NCBI GenBank assembly: GCA_030039755.1
Contig: JASHUY010000025.1
Span: 69,158-121,385 of the forward strand
Length of the DNA stretch: 52,228 nucleotides
Source of the DNA: Acidimicrobiales bacterium
GTDB taxonomy: Bacteria; Actinomycetota; Acidimicrobiia; Acidimicrobiales; RAAP-2
Direction: 5' to 3'
Shown here: positions 7,692 through 16,499 of the stretch, in pieces
How the letters are laid out: each line of letters starts with the position of its first letter
How positions within the stretch are numbered: position 1 is the stretch's first letter
The notes under the pieces: generated by a model
The model's database searches: none
What the model was told of the DNA's origin: nothing
Seen by the model: only the letters and a program-made list of their open reading frames with translations
Made by a program: the position numbers and the translations under genes

Positions 7692-9272
7692 ATGAGGGAC
7701 ACCGTCGTCGAGACTGACCGGGGAAGGGTCCGAGGAGAACGCCGATCGGGCGTCGCAACGTTTCTCGGGATCCCCTACGGCGCCGCGCCCGTCGGCGAGC
7801 GCCGCTTCCGCGAGCCCGTCCCCCTGCGGTGGCCGGGAGTGCGGGACGCGCGTTGCTACGGCCCATCCTCGATTCAGGCTCCCATCGTCGTGCGATCCGG
7901 CACTCCCTTGTCTGGGATCCTGGGCCCGTCAGATGACCCCGGGATGAGCGAGGACTGCCTCGTCGTCAACGTCTGGAGTGCAGATCTCACCGGTCGCGCG
8001 CCGGTCATGGTGTGGATCCACGGCGGCGGGTACACCACGGGCAGCGGATCAGGCGCGGCCTCCAACGGAGCGAGCCTGGCCGGAGGTCACGGCGTGGTCG
8101 TCGTGTCCCTCAATCACCGTCTCGGGCTGCTCGGGTACTTGGACCTGGAGGCCGAGCTCGGTCCGGAGTATCGGGGATCGTCCAACGTCAGCCTTCTTGA
8201 CCTGGTGGGAGCGTTGACGTGGGTGCAGGAGAACATCGCCACCTTTGGAGGCGATGCGAACAACGTCACGATCTTCGGCTGCTCGGGCGGAGGGGGCAAG
8301 GTGGCTTCGCTCCTCACCGTCCCTAGGGCGCGGGGCCTCGTGCACAAGGCGATCGTCGAGAGCGGGCCGTTGTTCAGCCTGCGCGACCGGGAGGCGGCGC
8401 GACGGGCCACCCGGCAGGTCCTCGATTTCCTCGGAGTAGGTGCTCGCGAGCTCCTGGCCCTTCCGGCCGAGCAGCTCTACGAGGCGCAAGTCGCGCTGGG
8501 CGCAGGCGGCGGCCCCTCCGTGAACGGCATGTCCTTCGCGCCGACCGTCGACGGCGAGATCCTGCCCGACTACCCCGAGCGGGAGTTCGCGCGTGGGGTC
8601 GCGGCGGACATCCCGCTTACCATCGGGACCAACCGTGACGAGGCCCGCTTCTCTTTGGCCGTCGCCCCTCAGCTCGCCGCAGTGGACGAACTCAGCGACG
8701 AAGATCTCACGTACCTCGTGTCGCCAGGCTTCGACGGCCAACCGGACGGCGTGATCGCCGGCTACCGCGCGCTGTATCCCGACATCTCCAATTTCGACCT
8801 GCGGCTGCTGATCGAGACCGAGCAATTCCGCATCCGTTCCCTCCGGGAAGCCGACGCCAAGGCAGAAGCGGGCACCGCGCCGGTGTTCTGTTACCGGATG
8901 GACTGGGCATCTCCCGCCTTCCCCCGGTGCGGCGCGTTCCATGCCCTGGAGGTGCCGCTCGTGTTCCACAACTGCGCTGGTGCGACGGCGCTCGCCGACG
9001 ACGTTGGTGCGAGCGAGGTGGCACGCGCCATGAGCGCCGCGTGGACTTCTTTCGCCGTCACCGGACATCCCGCGACCCCCGAGGGGACTGACTGGGAACC
9101 TTATCGATCGGATCGCCGGACCACGATGATCATCGACCGGTCGTGGCGTCTCGAGTGCGACCCGATGCGCGAGGAGCGCAAGCTCTGGGAAGGCGAAGCC
9201 CTCACCCATGCCACCCGACCTTGGGGGAGGCTGATGGCACTTCCGGAGCTGGCGTCGGGTTCGCGTGCCTAA
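7692..9272 (+). CDS. type-B carboxylesterase/lipase
   Basis: This 526-residue alpha/beta hydrolase belongs to the COesterase family and probably cleaves a carboxylic ester. The N-terminal block TFLGIPYGAAPVGERRFREP and the oxyanion loop MVWIHGGGYTTGSG are classic. The nucleophile elbow reads FGCSGGGGKV, so Ser sits in G-C-S-G-G rather than the usual GESAG; GxSGGG variants are common among actinobacterial members. The acid is likely in TIGTNRDEARF and the histidine in GAFHALEVPLVF. No signal peptide is seen, so it is probably cytoplasmic. ATG 7692 follows AAGGAGAAGGG, 18 nt after the MmgE/PrpD stop. It may release the imported substrate from an ester. Confidence 0.9.
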   Translation: MRDTVVETDRGRVRGERRSGVATFLGIPYGAAPVGERRFREPVPLRWPGVRDARCYGPSSIQAPIVVRSGTPLSGILGPSDDPGMSEDCLVVNVWSADLTGRAPVMVWIHGGGYTTGSGSGAASNGASLAGGHGVVVVSLNHRLGLLGYLDLEAELGPEYRGSSNVSLLDLVGALTWVQENIATFGGDANNVTIFGCSGGGGKVASLLTVPRARGLVHKAIVESGPLFSLRDREAARRATRQVLDFLGVGARELLALPAEQLYEAQVALGAGGGPSVNGMSFAPTVDGEILPDYPEREFARGVAADIPLTIGTNRDEARFSLAVAPQLAAVDELSDEDLTYLVSPGFDGQPDGVIAGYRALYPDISNFDLRLLIETEQFRIRSLREADAKAEAGTAPVFCYRMDWASPAFPRCGAFHALEVPLVFHNCAGATALADDVGASEVARAMSAAWTSFAVTGHPATPEGTDWEPYRSDRRTTMIIDRSWRLECDPMREERKLWEGEALTHATRPWGRLMALPELASGSRA

Positions 9273-9302
9273 GCCGACGTGTCCGAGGAGAGCTGGTGCC
9301 AG

Positions 9303-10493
9303 ATGCCCATGAAGCTTCTTTTTGTCGGGGACCTGATCCTCGACGAGCCCGACCCCGACTCCTTCTTCGATCCGGCGCGCGACACGCTGTCGGGCGCAGA
9401 CGTGGTGGTCGGTCACGTAGAAGTTCCGCATTCCCGACGTGGCGGCGACGCGGTGTTCTCCACTGACGTCCCAGCGCGGCCGTCTGATCCGGACAATCTC
9501 GCCGCTCTGGGCAAAGCCGGCTTCACGGTGGCGACGCTGGCTGGCAACCACATCGCAGACGCTGGCCCTTCTGGTGTCGAGGACACCGTGCGGACGTTGC
9601 AAGGGCTCGGGATCGCGACCGCCGGCGCGGGGATGAACCTCGACGAGGCGCGACGCCCTGCGGTGGTCGAGGCCGGAGGTCGCAGGGTTGGGATCCTCAG
9701 CTACAACTGCGTAGGTCCGCGGGAGAGCTGGGCACGGCCGTCGAAGCCAGGTTGCGCGTTCGTTAACGTACTCACGCACTACGAGCTCGACCACGCTTCA
9801 CCCGGGGGGTCACCGAGCGTCTACACGTTCTGCACGCCGGAGAGCCTCGAGGAGATGCGCAGCGACATCGGGGATCTGCGTCCGACGGTGGATGTCGTGG
9901 TCGTCGCTTTCCACAAGGGGATCGGCCACGTGCGCGCACGGCTGGCCATGTACGAACGCGAGGTGAGCCGAGCCGCCCTCGATGCCGGTGCGGACATCGT
10001 CGTCGGACACCATGCCCACATCATGCGCGGCGTCGAGCTATACAAGGGGAAGCCCATCTACCACGGCCTGGGGAACTTCGTCACCGTCACCCGGGCGCTC
10101 TCGCCCAGCAATCCGGACACCCCTGAGGCCGCAGCGTGGGCTCGTCGACGTGTCGAGCTCTTCGGCTTCCTCCCGGACCCCGCCATGCCCACGTACCCGT
10201 TCAATCCCGAAAGCCGGAACACCGCCATCGCCGAGTGCGTCATCGGAGACGAGGGGGCCATCGAGGCCTCCCTCATCCCGTGCTGGATCGACGATCGGGC
10301 GCGGCCCGTCCCGGTCACTGGTGACGAGGGGACCCGCGTCGTCGACTACATCGACGCCATCGGACGCGAGGCCGGGTTCGCCACCAGCTCCTCGTGGGAC
10401 GGGACCCGAGCCGTGCTACGGCCGTCGGAATTGGCGCCGAACCCAGGCAAAGCACATTTGGCGGGGACGAGCGGCGCGGAAGAGCCGAAATGA
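9303..10493 (+). CDS. CapA-family protein (PGA_cap metallophosphatase fold), copy 1
   Basis: The 396-residue product has the CapA/PgsA calcineurin-like fold: LLFVGDLILDEPD with the first metal-binding Asp, VVGHVEVPHS, TLAGNHIADAGPSGVEDTV with the conserved N-H pair, VVAFHKG, and DIVVGHHAHIMRGVELYKGK with the H-x-H motif. Classical CapA takes part in poly-gamma-glutamate capsule export, but this copy has no transmembrane anchor or capsule neighbours, so a soluble phosphoesterase-like or other metal-dependent hydrolase is likelier. ATG 9303 has GAGGAGAG upstream; GTG 9279 does not. It is paralogous to the next gene. Confidence 0.87.
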   Translation: MPMKLLFVGDLILDEPDPDSFFDPARDTLSGADVVVGHVEVPHSRRGGDAVFSTDVPARPSDPDNLAALGKAGFTVATLAGNHIADAGPSGVEDTVRTLQGLGIATAGAGMNLDEARRPAVVEAGGRRVGILSYNCVGPRESWARPSKPGCAFVNVLTHYELDHASPGGSPSVYTFCTPESLEEMRSDIGDLRPTVDVVVVAFHKGIGHVRARLAMYEREVSRAALDAGADIVVGHHAHIMRGVELYKGKPIYHGLGNFVTVTRALSPSNPDTPEAAAWARRRVELFGFLPDPAMPTYPFNPESRNTAIAECVIGDEGAIEASLIPCWIDDRARPVPVTGDEGTRVVDYIDAIGREAGFATSSSWDGTRAVLRPSELAPNPGKAHLAGTSGAEEPK

Positions 10494-11680
10494 TGCCCGA
10501 GCTCACGATCGGTTACGTCGGTGACCTCATCTTGGGGGCGCCGGATGCGGGGCGTTATCTCGACCTTGCCCGGGAGGCGCTCCGTCGCTACGACGTGGCG
10601 GTGGCACATGTCGAGTGGCCCCATACGAGCCGCGGCGCGTACTGCGGCGTCGAATACCCCGCTCCGGCGGCGCCACCGGAGAACTTGAGGGCGTTGGCGG
10701 AATGCGGGTTCGGCGTCGTGACGCTGGCGAGCAATCACACGTTCGACCAGGGTCCAGCAGGGGTCGAGGACACTGTGTCAGAACTTCGACGTCTCGGCAT
10801 CCTCACGACGGGTGCGGGGATGACGCTCGACGAGGCACGCCGCCCTGCAACCCTCGCGCGCGATGGTCTGCGGCTCGGCTTTCTCAGCTACAACGCCGTG
10901 GGCCCCCGCGAGTCGTGGGCCACGCCGGTCAAGGCGGGTGCCGCGTGGGTGAACGTGTTGTCGCACTACGAGCTCGAGATGGCCAGCCCGGGGAGCCAAC
11001 CGACCGAGTACACGTTCGTCGAGCAGAGGTCGCTAGAAGGCATGCAAGACGACGTCGAGGCATTGGCACGGCAGGTGGATATCGTGTCGGTTTCCTTCCA
11101 CAAAGGCATGGGTTTCGTCCACGCGGAGCTGGCGCAGTACGAGCGTGCGTTGTCACGGGCAGCGATCGACGCAGGCGCCCACGTCGTGATCGGGCACCAT
11201 GCGCACATCTTGCGCGGGGTGGAGATCTATAAGGATCGCCCGGTCTTCCACGGGATCAACCATTTCGTCGCGGCCTACGAGCCGCGCTCGAACCCGAGAA
11301 GCGAGGAGACCGACCGGCCGTCCTTCGGCTCCCGCTCGCCGGTCCTACGCCAGGTCACCCCGGACGCGACGGTCCAGAATTGGCCGTACTCGACGGACTC
11401 CCGCCACACGATGATCGCCCGGGTGACGGTCGATAGCGAGGGAGTCGTCAGCGCCGGCTTCCAGCCGGCGTATATCGACGCCCAGGCGCGCCCGCAGCCG
11501 GCAGCCAACGATGAATTGGGTCAGGAGGTGACCAGCTACGTCCGCCGGATCACCGCGGATGCCGGGCTCGACGCGACGTTCGAGTGGGAATCCGACTGGG
11601 TGCGATTCCTCGTCCGAAAGGGGAATGCAAGCGAACTCGCAGCCGGCCGGACCCAAGGCGAGGCCAGCGGGAGGCGCTGA
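10490..11680 (+). CDS. CapA-family protein, copy 2 (tandem paralogue)
   Basis: This paralogue of the preceding gene shares nearly every motif block: IGYVGDLILGAPD, VAHVEWPHTS, TLASNHTFDQGPAGVEDTV, LGFLSYNAVGPRESWATPVK, VSFHKGMGFVHAELAQYERA and HVVIGHHAHILRGVEIYKD. The shared SYNxVGPRESWA segment is specific to the pair and suggests a local duplication in a subfamily distinct from capsule CapA. ATGATG at 10490 overlaps the previous stop by 4 nt, so the two are translationally coupled and may form a heteromer. A longer start at GTG 10394 would run far into the upstream gene and is unlikely. Confidence 0.86.
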   Translation: MMPELTIGYVGDLILGAPDAGRYLDLAREALRRYDVAVAHVEWPHTSRGAYCGVEYPAPAAPPENLRALAECGFGVVTLASNHTFDQGPAGVEDTVSELRRLGILTTGAGMTLDEARRPATLARDGLRLGFLSYNAVGPRESWATPVKAGAAWVNVLSHYELEMASPGSQPTEYTFVEQRSLEGMQDDVEALARQVDIVSVSFHKGMGFVHAELAQYERALSRAAIDAGAHVVIGHHAHILRGVEIYKDRPVFHGINHFVAAYEPRSNPRSEETDRPSFGSRSPVLRQVTPDATVQNWPYSTDSRHTMIARVTVDSEGVVSAGFQPAYIDAQARPQPAANDELGQEVTSYVRRITADAGLDATFEWESDWVRFLVRKGNASELAAGRTQGEASGRR

Positions 11681-11753
11681 CTTCGTCCGCAATCTCGGTC
11701 TGGTCCGTGAAGTGGTGCTGTCGCGGTCAGGCGATCCCGTACGCAGTCGATGG

Positions 11754-11759
11754 TACAGT
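11754..11759 (+). promoter_or_regulatory. -10 box for a leaderless marR transcript
   Basis: TACAGT, preceded by TGG (close to an extended -10), lies 6 nt before GTG 11766. No Shine-Dalgarno sequence precedes that start. The spacing suggests that transcription begins at or next to the start codon. Confidence 0.45.
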
Positions 11760-11765
11760 CACCGC

Positions 11766-12362
11766 GTGCCCGTTCCGAATGGTCGCGTCCGGGTACCACC
11801 CCCAGCGCCACCCCGTGTGACCTATTTGGTCAAGCGCTTGGAGCTTGCGGTCAGGTCCGAGATGGATGCAATCGTCGGGGTTTTCGGAGTGACGGCCCTG
11901 CAGTACACCGCGCTCAGCGTGCTCGATCGCCACCCGGGGATGTCCGGGGCACAACTCGCGCGCCGGTCGTTCGTAAGCGCACAGGCCGGCAGCGAGATGG
12001 TCGCGGTCCTCGAGCGCAAGGGACTCATCGCGCGGTCTCCGCATGAGACCAACCGTCGGATTCTCTGCATCAACCTGACCCGGGCGGGCCGTGACCTGCT
12101 TGTGACGTGCAATCAGGCGATCGACGTGTTCGAGCGTCGCATGCTCGACGGTCTCTCGGGGCGAGAGCGAGACCGGCTGGAGGTCGCCCTCCTCTCGTGC
12201 ATCGACGCCCTGTCGCGATCGAACGGTCACACGTCCGGTTCGAACGGCGGCCCCCGCTCGTCGGCCGGACGTCTCCGGGGAACACCCCCCGCGCGGCCGC
12301 ACGCTCGACGTTCGAGCCAGCTCGGCCAGAAGGGCCAGGGGGCAGCTGCGGGCGGGTCGTGA
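11766..12362 (+). CDS. MarR-family transcriptional regulator
   Basis: The 198-residue winged-helix regulator matches the MarR layout: helix 1 YLVKRLELAVRSEMDAIVG, FGVTALQYTALSVLDRHPGM, recognition region SGAQLARRSFVSAQAGSEMV, the wing IARSPHETNRRILCINLTRA, and a C-terminal dimerisation helix. The last 45 residues are low-complexity (Gly, Ser, Arg). GTG 11766 is chosen because the coding match begins there and a -10 box precedes it. Its position between the transport/hydrolase block and the P450 block makes it the likely ligand-responsive switch of the cluster; the palindrome at 1282-1296 is a candidate operator (inference). Confidence 0.88.
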   Translation: MPVPNGRVRVPPPAPPRVTYLVKRLELAVRSEMDAIVGVFGVTALQYTALSVLDRHPGMSGAQLARRSFVSAQAGSEMVAVLERKGLIARSPHETNRRILCINLTRAGRDLLVTCNQAIDVFERRMLDGLSGRERDRLEVALLSCIDALSRSNGHTSGSNGGPRSSAGRLRGTPPARPHARRSSQLGQKGQGAAAGGS

Positions 12363-12408
12363 CCCGCGATGGCTCGGTGTCGGCCAGCCGCACAACGTAT
12401 CAGGGAAC

Positions 12409-12437
12409 TTGACGATTCTTGGGCTCTACCGTAAAAT
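12409..12437 (+). promoter_or_regulatory. consensus promoter for the P450 operon
   Basis: TTGACG (12409-12414) and TAAAAT (12432-12437) are separated by 17 nt, close to the sigma-70 consensus. The transcript would carry a leader of about 120 nt before the first P450, long enough for the small open frame at 12511. Confidence 0.65.
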
Positions 12438-12510
12438 CCCGGGGGGGCGTCGGGTCATGGCCCGGCATCGCGCAGGAAGGCACCGTGCAGGAAAAGGGGG
12501 GACTTCCGGC

Positions 12511-12567
12511 ATGCAGCGCTCCGGACACGAGGAGCCTCCGGCAGGCCCGGTGGTCGAGTGCCGGTGA
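12511..12567 (+). CDS. possible 18-codon leader peptide coupled to the P450 gene
   Basis: ATG 12511 has a GGGGGG ribosome site about 9 nt upstream and encodes MQRSGHEEPPAGPVVECR. Its TGA overlaps GTG 12564 as GTGA. That GTG has no good ribosome site of its own, so the small frame could hand ribosomes to the P450. The arrangement resembles translational coupling, but an open frame this short can arise by chance at this GC content. Confidence 0.35.
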   Translation: MQRSGHEEPPAGPVVECR

Positions 12568-13811
12568 GCGCCATGCCCGCCGGAATGGGTGAGGACTTCG
12601 ATCCCGACGATCCGGCGGCCCTCGAAGACCCCGAGCGCGTCTATGGGTCGCTTCGGGCGCGCTGCCCCGTAGCTCATTCCAACCGGTACGGCGGGTTCTG
12701 GGCGGTCACCCGGTACCGCGATGTCGAGCGCGTCATGACCGACCCAGCCACCTTCACCAGCAGCAGAGGGATCATCGTGCCGCGAAACCCCGCGTCCGGG
12801 CGCCGTCCCCCCTTGCACTACGACCCGCCGGAGCACACCGACTACCGCAGGGCCATCAACCCGGTGTTCCGCAAGGACCGTCTCAGGCGCCTGGAGCCGA
12901 TCATCCGGCGACTGGCGACGGAGACTCTGCCGGAGCCCGGGACCGTGGCCGAGCTCTACACCGAGTACTGCTCTCCCCTGACCGCCCGCGTCGTGTGCGC
13001 ACTCCTCAACATCCCCGAACCGTTCGCCGCCGACCTCGTGGTCCACATGGAGACCTTCGAGGATGCGCAACGGCGCAGGGACGTGGACGTGATCGAGCGG
13101 GAAAACCGCGTCCTGTACGACTTGTCCCGAGCGGTCGTCGCGGAGCGGTCCCGGAACCCGTTGCCCGCAGAGGAGGACCTGGTGAGCGGCCTGCTGGCCG
13201 CCGAGGTCGGAGGAGAAGTGGTGACGGCGGAGACGGCGGCCGGCAGTCTGCGACAGATAGTCGTCGCTGGTCACGGCGCCCCCGCACTCGTCCTCGCAAG
13301 CGCCGCCCTGTATCTCGCTCGAGACGTCGCCACGCAGGAACGACTGCGGCACGACCGAACCCTCGTGGCGCCGTTCGTCGAGGAGATGCTGCGTCTCCAC
13401 ACGCCCAATGTCGGGTTCGCGCGGACGACCACCCGCTCGGTGACCCTCGGTGGACGGACGATCCCCGCACGCGAGCCCGTGGCCGTCGTGCTCCCCGCGG
13501 CCAACCGGGACCCCGAGCTGTTCGAGAGAGCGAGTGAAGTGGTCCTCGGGCGGAGTGGCCGACACCTTGCGTTCGGCTGCGGTCCTCACGTCTGCCCTGG
13601 CTCGATCCCCGGGCGTGCTGAAGTTGCCGCCGGCGTCGATGCCTTGCTCGACCGCTCGCCGTTCGTACTCTTCGGCGAGATCGCCTTCAGCCCGTGGCCG
13701 ACTGCGGGACCGGTGCGGTTGCCGCTGCGGTTTGCAGGCGTCCCGGATGACACGTCACCGGCCCGGAGCGGACGTACCGAGCCGATCGGAGGGACGGGAC
13801 GAGGCCGGTGA
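12564..13811 (+). CDS. cytochrome P450 (first of pair), atypical I-helix
   Basis: This soluble bacterial P450 of about 415 residues has the C-helix RRPPLHYDPPEHTDYRRAIN, the K-helix ExxR in EEMLRLHTPNVGFAR, and the heme loop FGCGPHVCPG with the Cys ligand. The I-helix reads VVAGHGAPALVLAS where most P450s have (A/G)Gx(D/E)T, so the usual acid-alcohol pair for proton delivery is missing. Substrate-assisted proton delivery or peroxygenase-like chemistry could compensate (inference). GTG 12564 is preferred because of the GTGA overlap with the leader frame; GTG 12558 and ATG 12573 are alternatives. No ferredoxin or reductase gene is nearby. Confidence 0.9.
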   Translation: MSAMPAGMGEDFDPDDPAALEDPERVYGSLRARCPVAHSNRYGGFWAVTRYRDVERVMTDPATFTSSRGIIVPRNPASGRRPPLHYDPPEHTDYRRAINPVFRKDRLRRLEPIIRRLATETLPEPGTVAELYTEYCSPLTARVVCALLNIPEPFAADLVVHMETFEDAQRRRDVDVIERENRVLYDLSRAVVAERSRNPLPAEEDLVSGLLAAEVGGEVVTAETAAGSLRQIVVAGHGAPALVLASAALYLARDVATQERLRHDRTLVAPFVEEMLRLHTPNVGFARTTTRSVTLGGRTIPAREPVAVVLPAANRDPELFERASEVVLGRSGRHLAFGCGPHVCPGSIPGRAEVAAGVDALLDRSPFVLFGEIAFSPWPTAGPVRLPLRFAGVPDDTSPARSGRTEPIGGTGRGR

Positions 13812-13830
13812 GTGCGGAGAAGAGGACTGG

Positions 13831-15045
13831 ATGACAGCAACGCACGAGACGCCGTCGGGTGCGGCACACGATGTACCCGACCCGGTCGTCGACGGAACGG
13901 GGTTGGACCCGCACGAGGTGTACGCCACGCTCCGTCAGCGCTGCCCGGTGGTCCACAGCAACCACTTCGGGGGCTTCTGGGCGGTGACCAAGTACGACGA
14001 CGTTCTGAGGGTGCTGACGCACGCCGACACCTTCATCACTTCTGTGCAGAACATCGTCCCCAAGATCGCCTTCACCGGCCGCCGTCCGCCGCTCCACCTC
14101 GACCCCCCCGAACACACGGTCTACCGCCGAATTCTGAACCCGCTGATGAGCACCGACCGGGTAGCGGCCGTGGAGCCGATCGTACGGGAGTACGCGGTCG
14201 CCTGCCTTCGACCGATGTTGGACAAGGGTCACGGTGACTTCGGCACGGAGTTCGCCGGCAACTTCCCGGTGATGTCTTTCGCCCGCTTCCTCAACGTCGA
14301 TGGCGACATGATGGCGCGCGTCCAGGAGCATTTCCTCGCCTTCAACCGGGCCATCAAGGACGACGAGGCCGATGGGATGCGCTCTGCGAGCCTCGCCCTT
14401 TACGACCTTACCCGGGAGCTGATCGCGGACCGGATGGCCCATCCGCAGGACCCCGATCTCGATCCGGCCACCGCTCTGCTTCAGGCGCGACCCGGAGGCG
14501 AGCCGCTGCCGCATGAGATGGTCGTCGGCACGCTGCGCCAGGTGCTGCTGGTCGGGATCGTTGCGCCTCGGTTCGTGCTCGGCAGCTTCGCGCTACACCT
14601 GGCGCGTCACCCCGGCCTGCAAGACGAGCTTCGGTCCGATCCATCGCTCGTCGTCGACGGGGTCGAGGAGCTGCTGCGGCTCTACTCTCCTTACCGAGGC
14701 TTCGCCCGCACGGCGAACCGAGACGTGGAAATCGGCGGCCAGCTAATTCGCAAGGACGAGCCGATCGCCATGGTGTTCACCTCGGCCAACCGAGACGAGG
14801 ACGTGTTCGAAGATCCCGGCGAGTTCCGCTTCCGGAGGCCGGCCCGACACATCGCCTTCGGCTTAGGGCCCCACCAGTGTCCCGGGGCGAACTGGGCGCG
14901 GATGGAGCTCCGGGTGGCGTTGGAGGAGCTGTTGGCGCGCACCGAGAAGTTCGAGCTCTCCGGCCCAGTCGAGATGACCAGATGGCCCGAGTTCGGCCCC
15001 GAGTGTGTGCCGTTGGCGTTGACGCCGTCTCGGAGCAGGAGGTGA
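13831..15045 (+). CDS. cytochrome P450 (second of pair), atypical I-helix
   Basis: This 404-residue paralogue of the preceding P450 shares CPVVHSNHFGGFWAVTKYDD and RRPPLHLDPPEHTVYRRILN with it. It has ExxR in EELLRLYSPYRGFAR and the heme loop FGLGPHQCPG. The I-helix is VLLVGIVAPRFVLGS, again without the acidic residue and threonine; the two copies share an AP dipeptide where the pair should be. The shared change suggests a subfamily feature rather than random loss. ATG 13831 follows AGAAGAGGA and lies 19 nt after the first P450. The two may act in sequence or on related positions of one substrate. Confidence 0.92.
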   Translation: MTATHETPSGAAHDVPDPVVDGTGLDPHEVYATLRQRCPVVHSNHFGGFWAVTKYDDVLRVLTHADTFITSVQNIVPKIAFTGRRPPLHLDPPEHTVYRRILNPLMSTDRVAAVEPIVREYAVACLRPMLDKGHGDFGTEFAGNFPVMSFARFLNVDGDMMARVQEHFLAFNRAIKDDEADGMRSASLALYDLTRELIADRMAHPQDPDLDPATALLQARPGGEPLPHEMVVGTLRQVLLVGIVAPRFVLGSFALHLARHPGLQDELRSDPSLVVDGVEELLRLYSPYRGFARTANRDVEIGGQLIRKDEPIAMVFTSANRDEDVFEDPGEFRFRRPARHIAFGLGPHQCPGANWARMELRVALEELLARTEKFELSGPVEMTRWPEFGPECVPLALTPSRSRR

Positions 15046-16499
15046 CCGCCGTTGGCGAGCTGATCCGTCACCTCGACGTCGCTGGGCCATTGCATACCGG
15101 TGAGGGAGCGGAGCCCCTTGGGACCGCATGGCTCCCGCGTCTCGGGCTCGGCATCGATCTCTCTGCCCCGGGCTACATCGAAGAGGAGTACTTGCTGTCG
15201 GGCTTGGCCGACGAATGGACGTGGGACGACACCTTCGTGGCTGAGCCTTTGGGGGCGCGGCGGTTCACCACCCGCGTGCTGGTGCGGCGACCGGCTGACG
15301 CTTCCGCGTTCAGCGGCGCGGTCTACCTCGAGCCCCATCACGTCGAGGACGACCGTGCGATCAGCTGGGGAATGGTGGCGCCGTGGATCCTGCGTTCTGG
15401 GCATGCCCACGTCGGGGTGACCCAGGATCAGGCCATCGTCGGCGCCCTGTCCGACTGGGATCCCGAACGGTATGGGCGCCTGGTCATCCCGGCCGCGACC
15501 ATGAGATGGGACGTCGTTGGGCTCACGGGTGCAGCCGTGGTCACGGGCCTACTCCCCTGCTTTTCCGACCTCTCCGTCGACCGGGTCGTGCTGTCGGGGT
15601 GGTCCCAGACGGGGACCTTCTGCCGCACCTTTCTCGGCGAGGGGTTCGACTGCCGGTTCGAAATCGACGGGCGATCGATCGTGGCCGGCTACATCGTCTG
15701 CATCTCTTCGGGGGGCGCGGGGCGACCCGGCTACACCAGCCTGCGCCCGGGTGCGGTGCTGCCGATGGACGACCCGCGTCGCACCATCGGGCCACATGGG
15801 GTGCCGGTGGTGGAGCTCCTAAGCGAGGGCGAAGCTGAAACGCATCGATCCGTGCTCCGTCCGGACGGCGACGACTGGGCCGACCGCTACCGCCTCTACC
15901 AAGTGGCGGGGACCGGGCACATGACCGGCACCCAGTCGATCACCACGAACCGGGCCCAGCGGCAAGAACGCGGCGAACCGGCCCTTGGACGTGAGATTGA
16001 GGAGGTCCGCTCCGACGCCCGGATGGATCTCGTCGCCCGGGCAGTGTTCGAGTTGGTCGACCAATGGATCGCCGCCGGCTCGACGCCGCCGCCGGCCGAC
16101 CGCTTCGCGTTCGACGGCGAAGGATCGGGCGGAGTGCACGGGCTGATGCCCGAGGCTTTGCCGTTGTGCCGCGATGGGGACGACAACGTCATCGGTGGCG
16201 TGCGTACCCCATGGGTCGAGGTCCCGATGGCGACGTACCTGCCGCATAGTACGCCCAAAGTGGGGAGCTGCCAGCCCGGCCCGCAGGCACCGTACACGGA
16301 CCCGGCGTTCCTTGCCGATCTCGTCCCCCACATGGTGCCGTTCTCCGCGGAAGAATTGGCCCGGCGTTACGGCAGCCCGGCCGCCTATCTCGGCCGTTTC
16401 GAGCAGTCGGCTCAGCAGTCGGCCGCGGCCGGGTGGCTGCTCGAGTCGGACTTCCCCGAGCTACTGGAGGCGAAGCGAGCGAGTCGTGTTTGGTGGTAG
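15042..16499 (+). CDS. alpha/beta hydrolase-domain protein
   Basis: The 485-residue product has a serine-hydrolase elbow in RVVLSGWSQTGTFCRTFLG (G-W-S-Q-T-G) and a likely catalytic histidine in YQVAGTGHMTG. The layout fits the large alpha/beta-hydrolase-domain family often seen with P450s and CoA-transferases in degradation clusters. No signal peptide is visible. GTG 15042 overlaps the P450 stop (GTGA); the frame is open farther upstream, but no independent start there fits. It probably hydrolyses an ester or lactone intermediate; the substrate is unknown. Confidence 0.75.
   Translation: MTAVGELIRHLDVAGPLHTGEGAEPLGTAWLPRLGLGIDLSAPGYIEEEYLLSGLADEWTWDDTFVAEPLGARRFTTRVLVRRPADASAFSGAVYLEPHHVEDDRAISWGMVAPWILRSGHAHVGVTQDQAIVGALSDWDPERYGRLVIPAATMRWDVVGLTGAAVVTGLLPCFSDLSVDRVVLSGWSQTGTFCRTFLGEGFDCRFEIDGRSIVAGYIVCISSGGAGRPGYTSLRPGAVLPMDDPRRTIGPHGVPVVELLSEGEAETHRSVLRPDGDDWADRYRLYQVAGTGHMTGTQSITTNRAQRQERGEPALGREIEEVRSDARMDLVARAVFELVDQWIAAGSTPPPADRFAFDGEGSGGVHGLMPEALPLCRDGDDNVIGGVRTPWVEVPMATYLPHSTPKVGSCQPGPQAPYTDPAFLADLVPHMVPFSAEELARRYGSPAAYLGRFEQSAQQSAAAGWLLESDFPELLEAKRASRVWW

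Noticed and set aside
8049-9794. A minus-strand open frame of 581 codons opposite the esterase and CapA genes
   Set aside because: Composition typical of GC-driven antisense frames; no recognisable protein.
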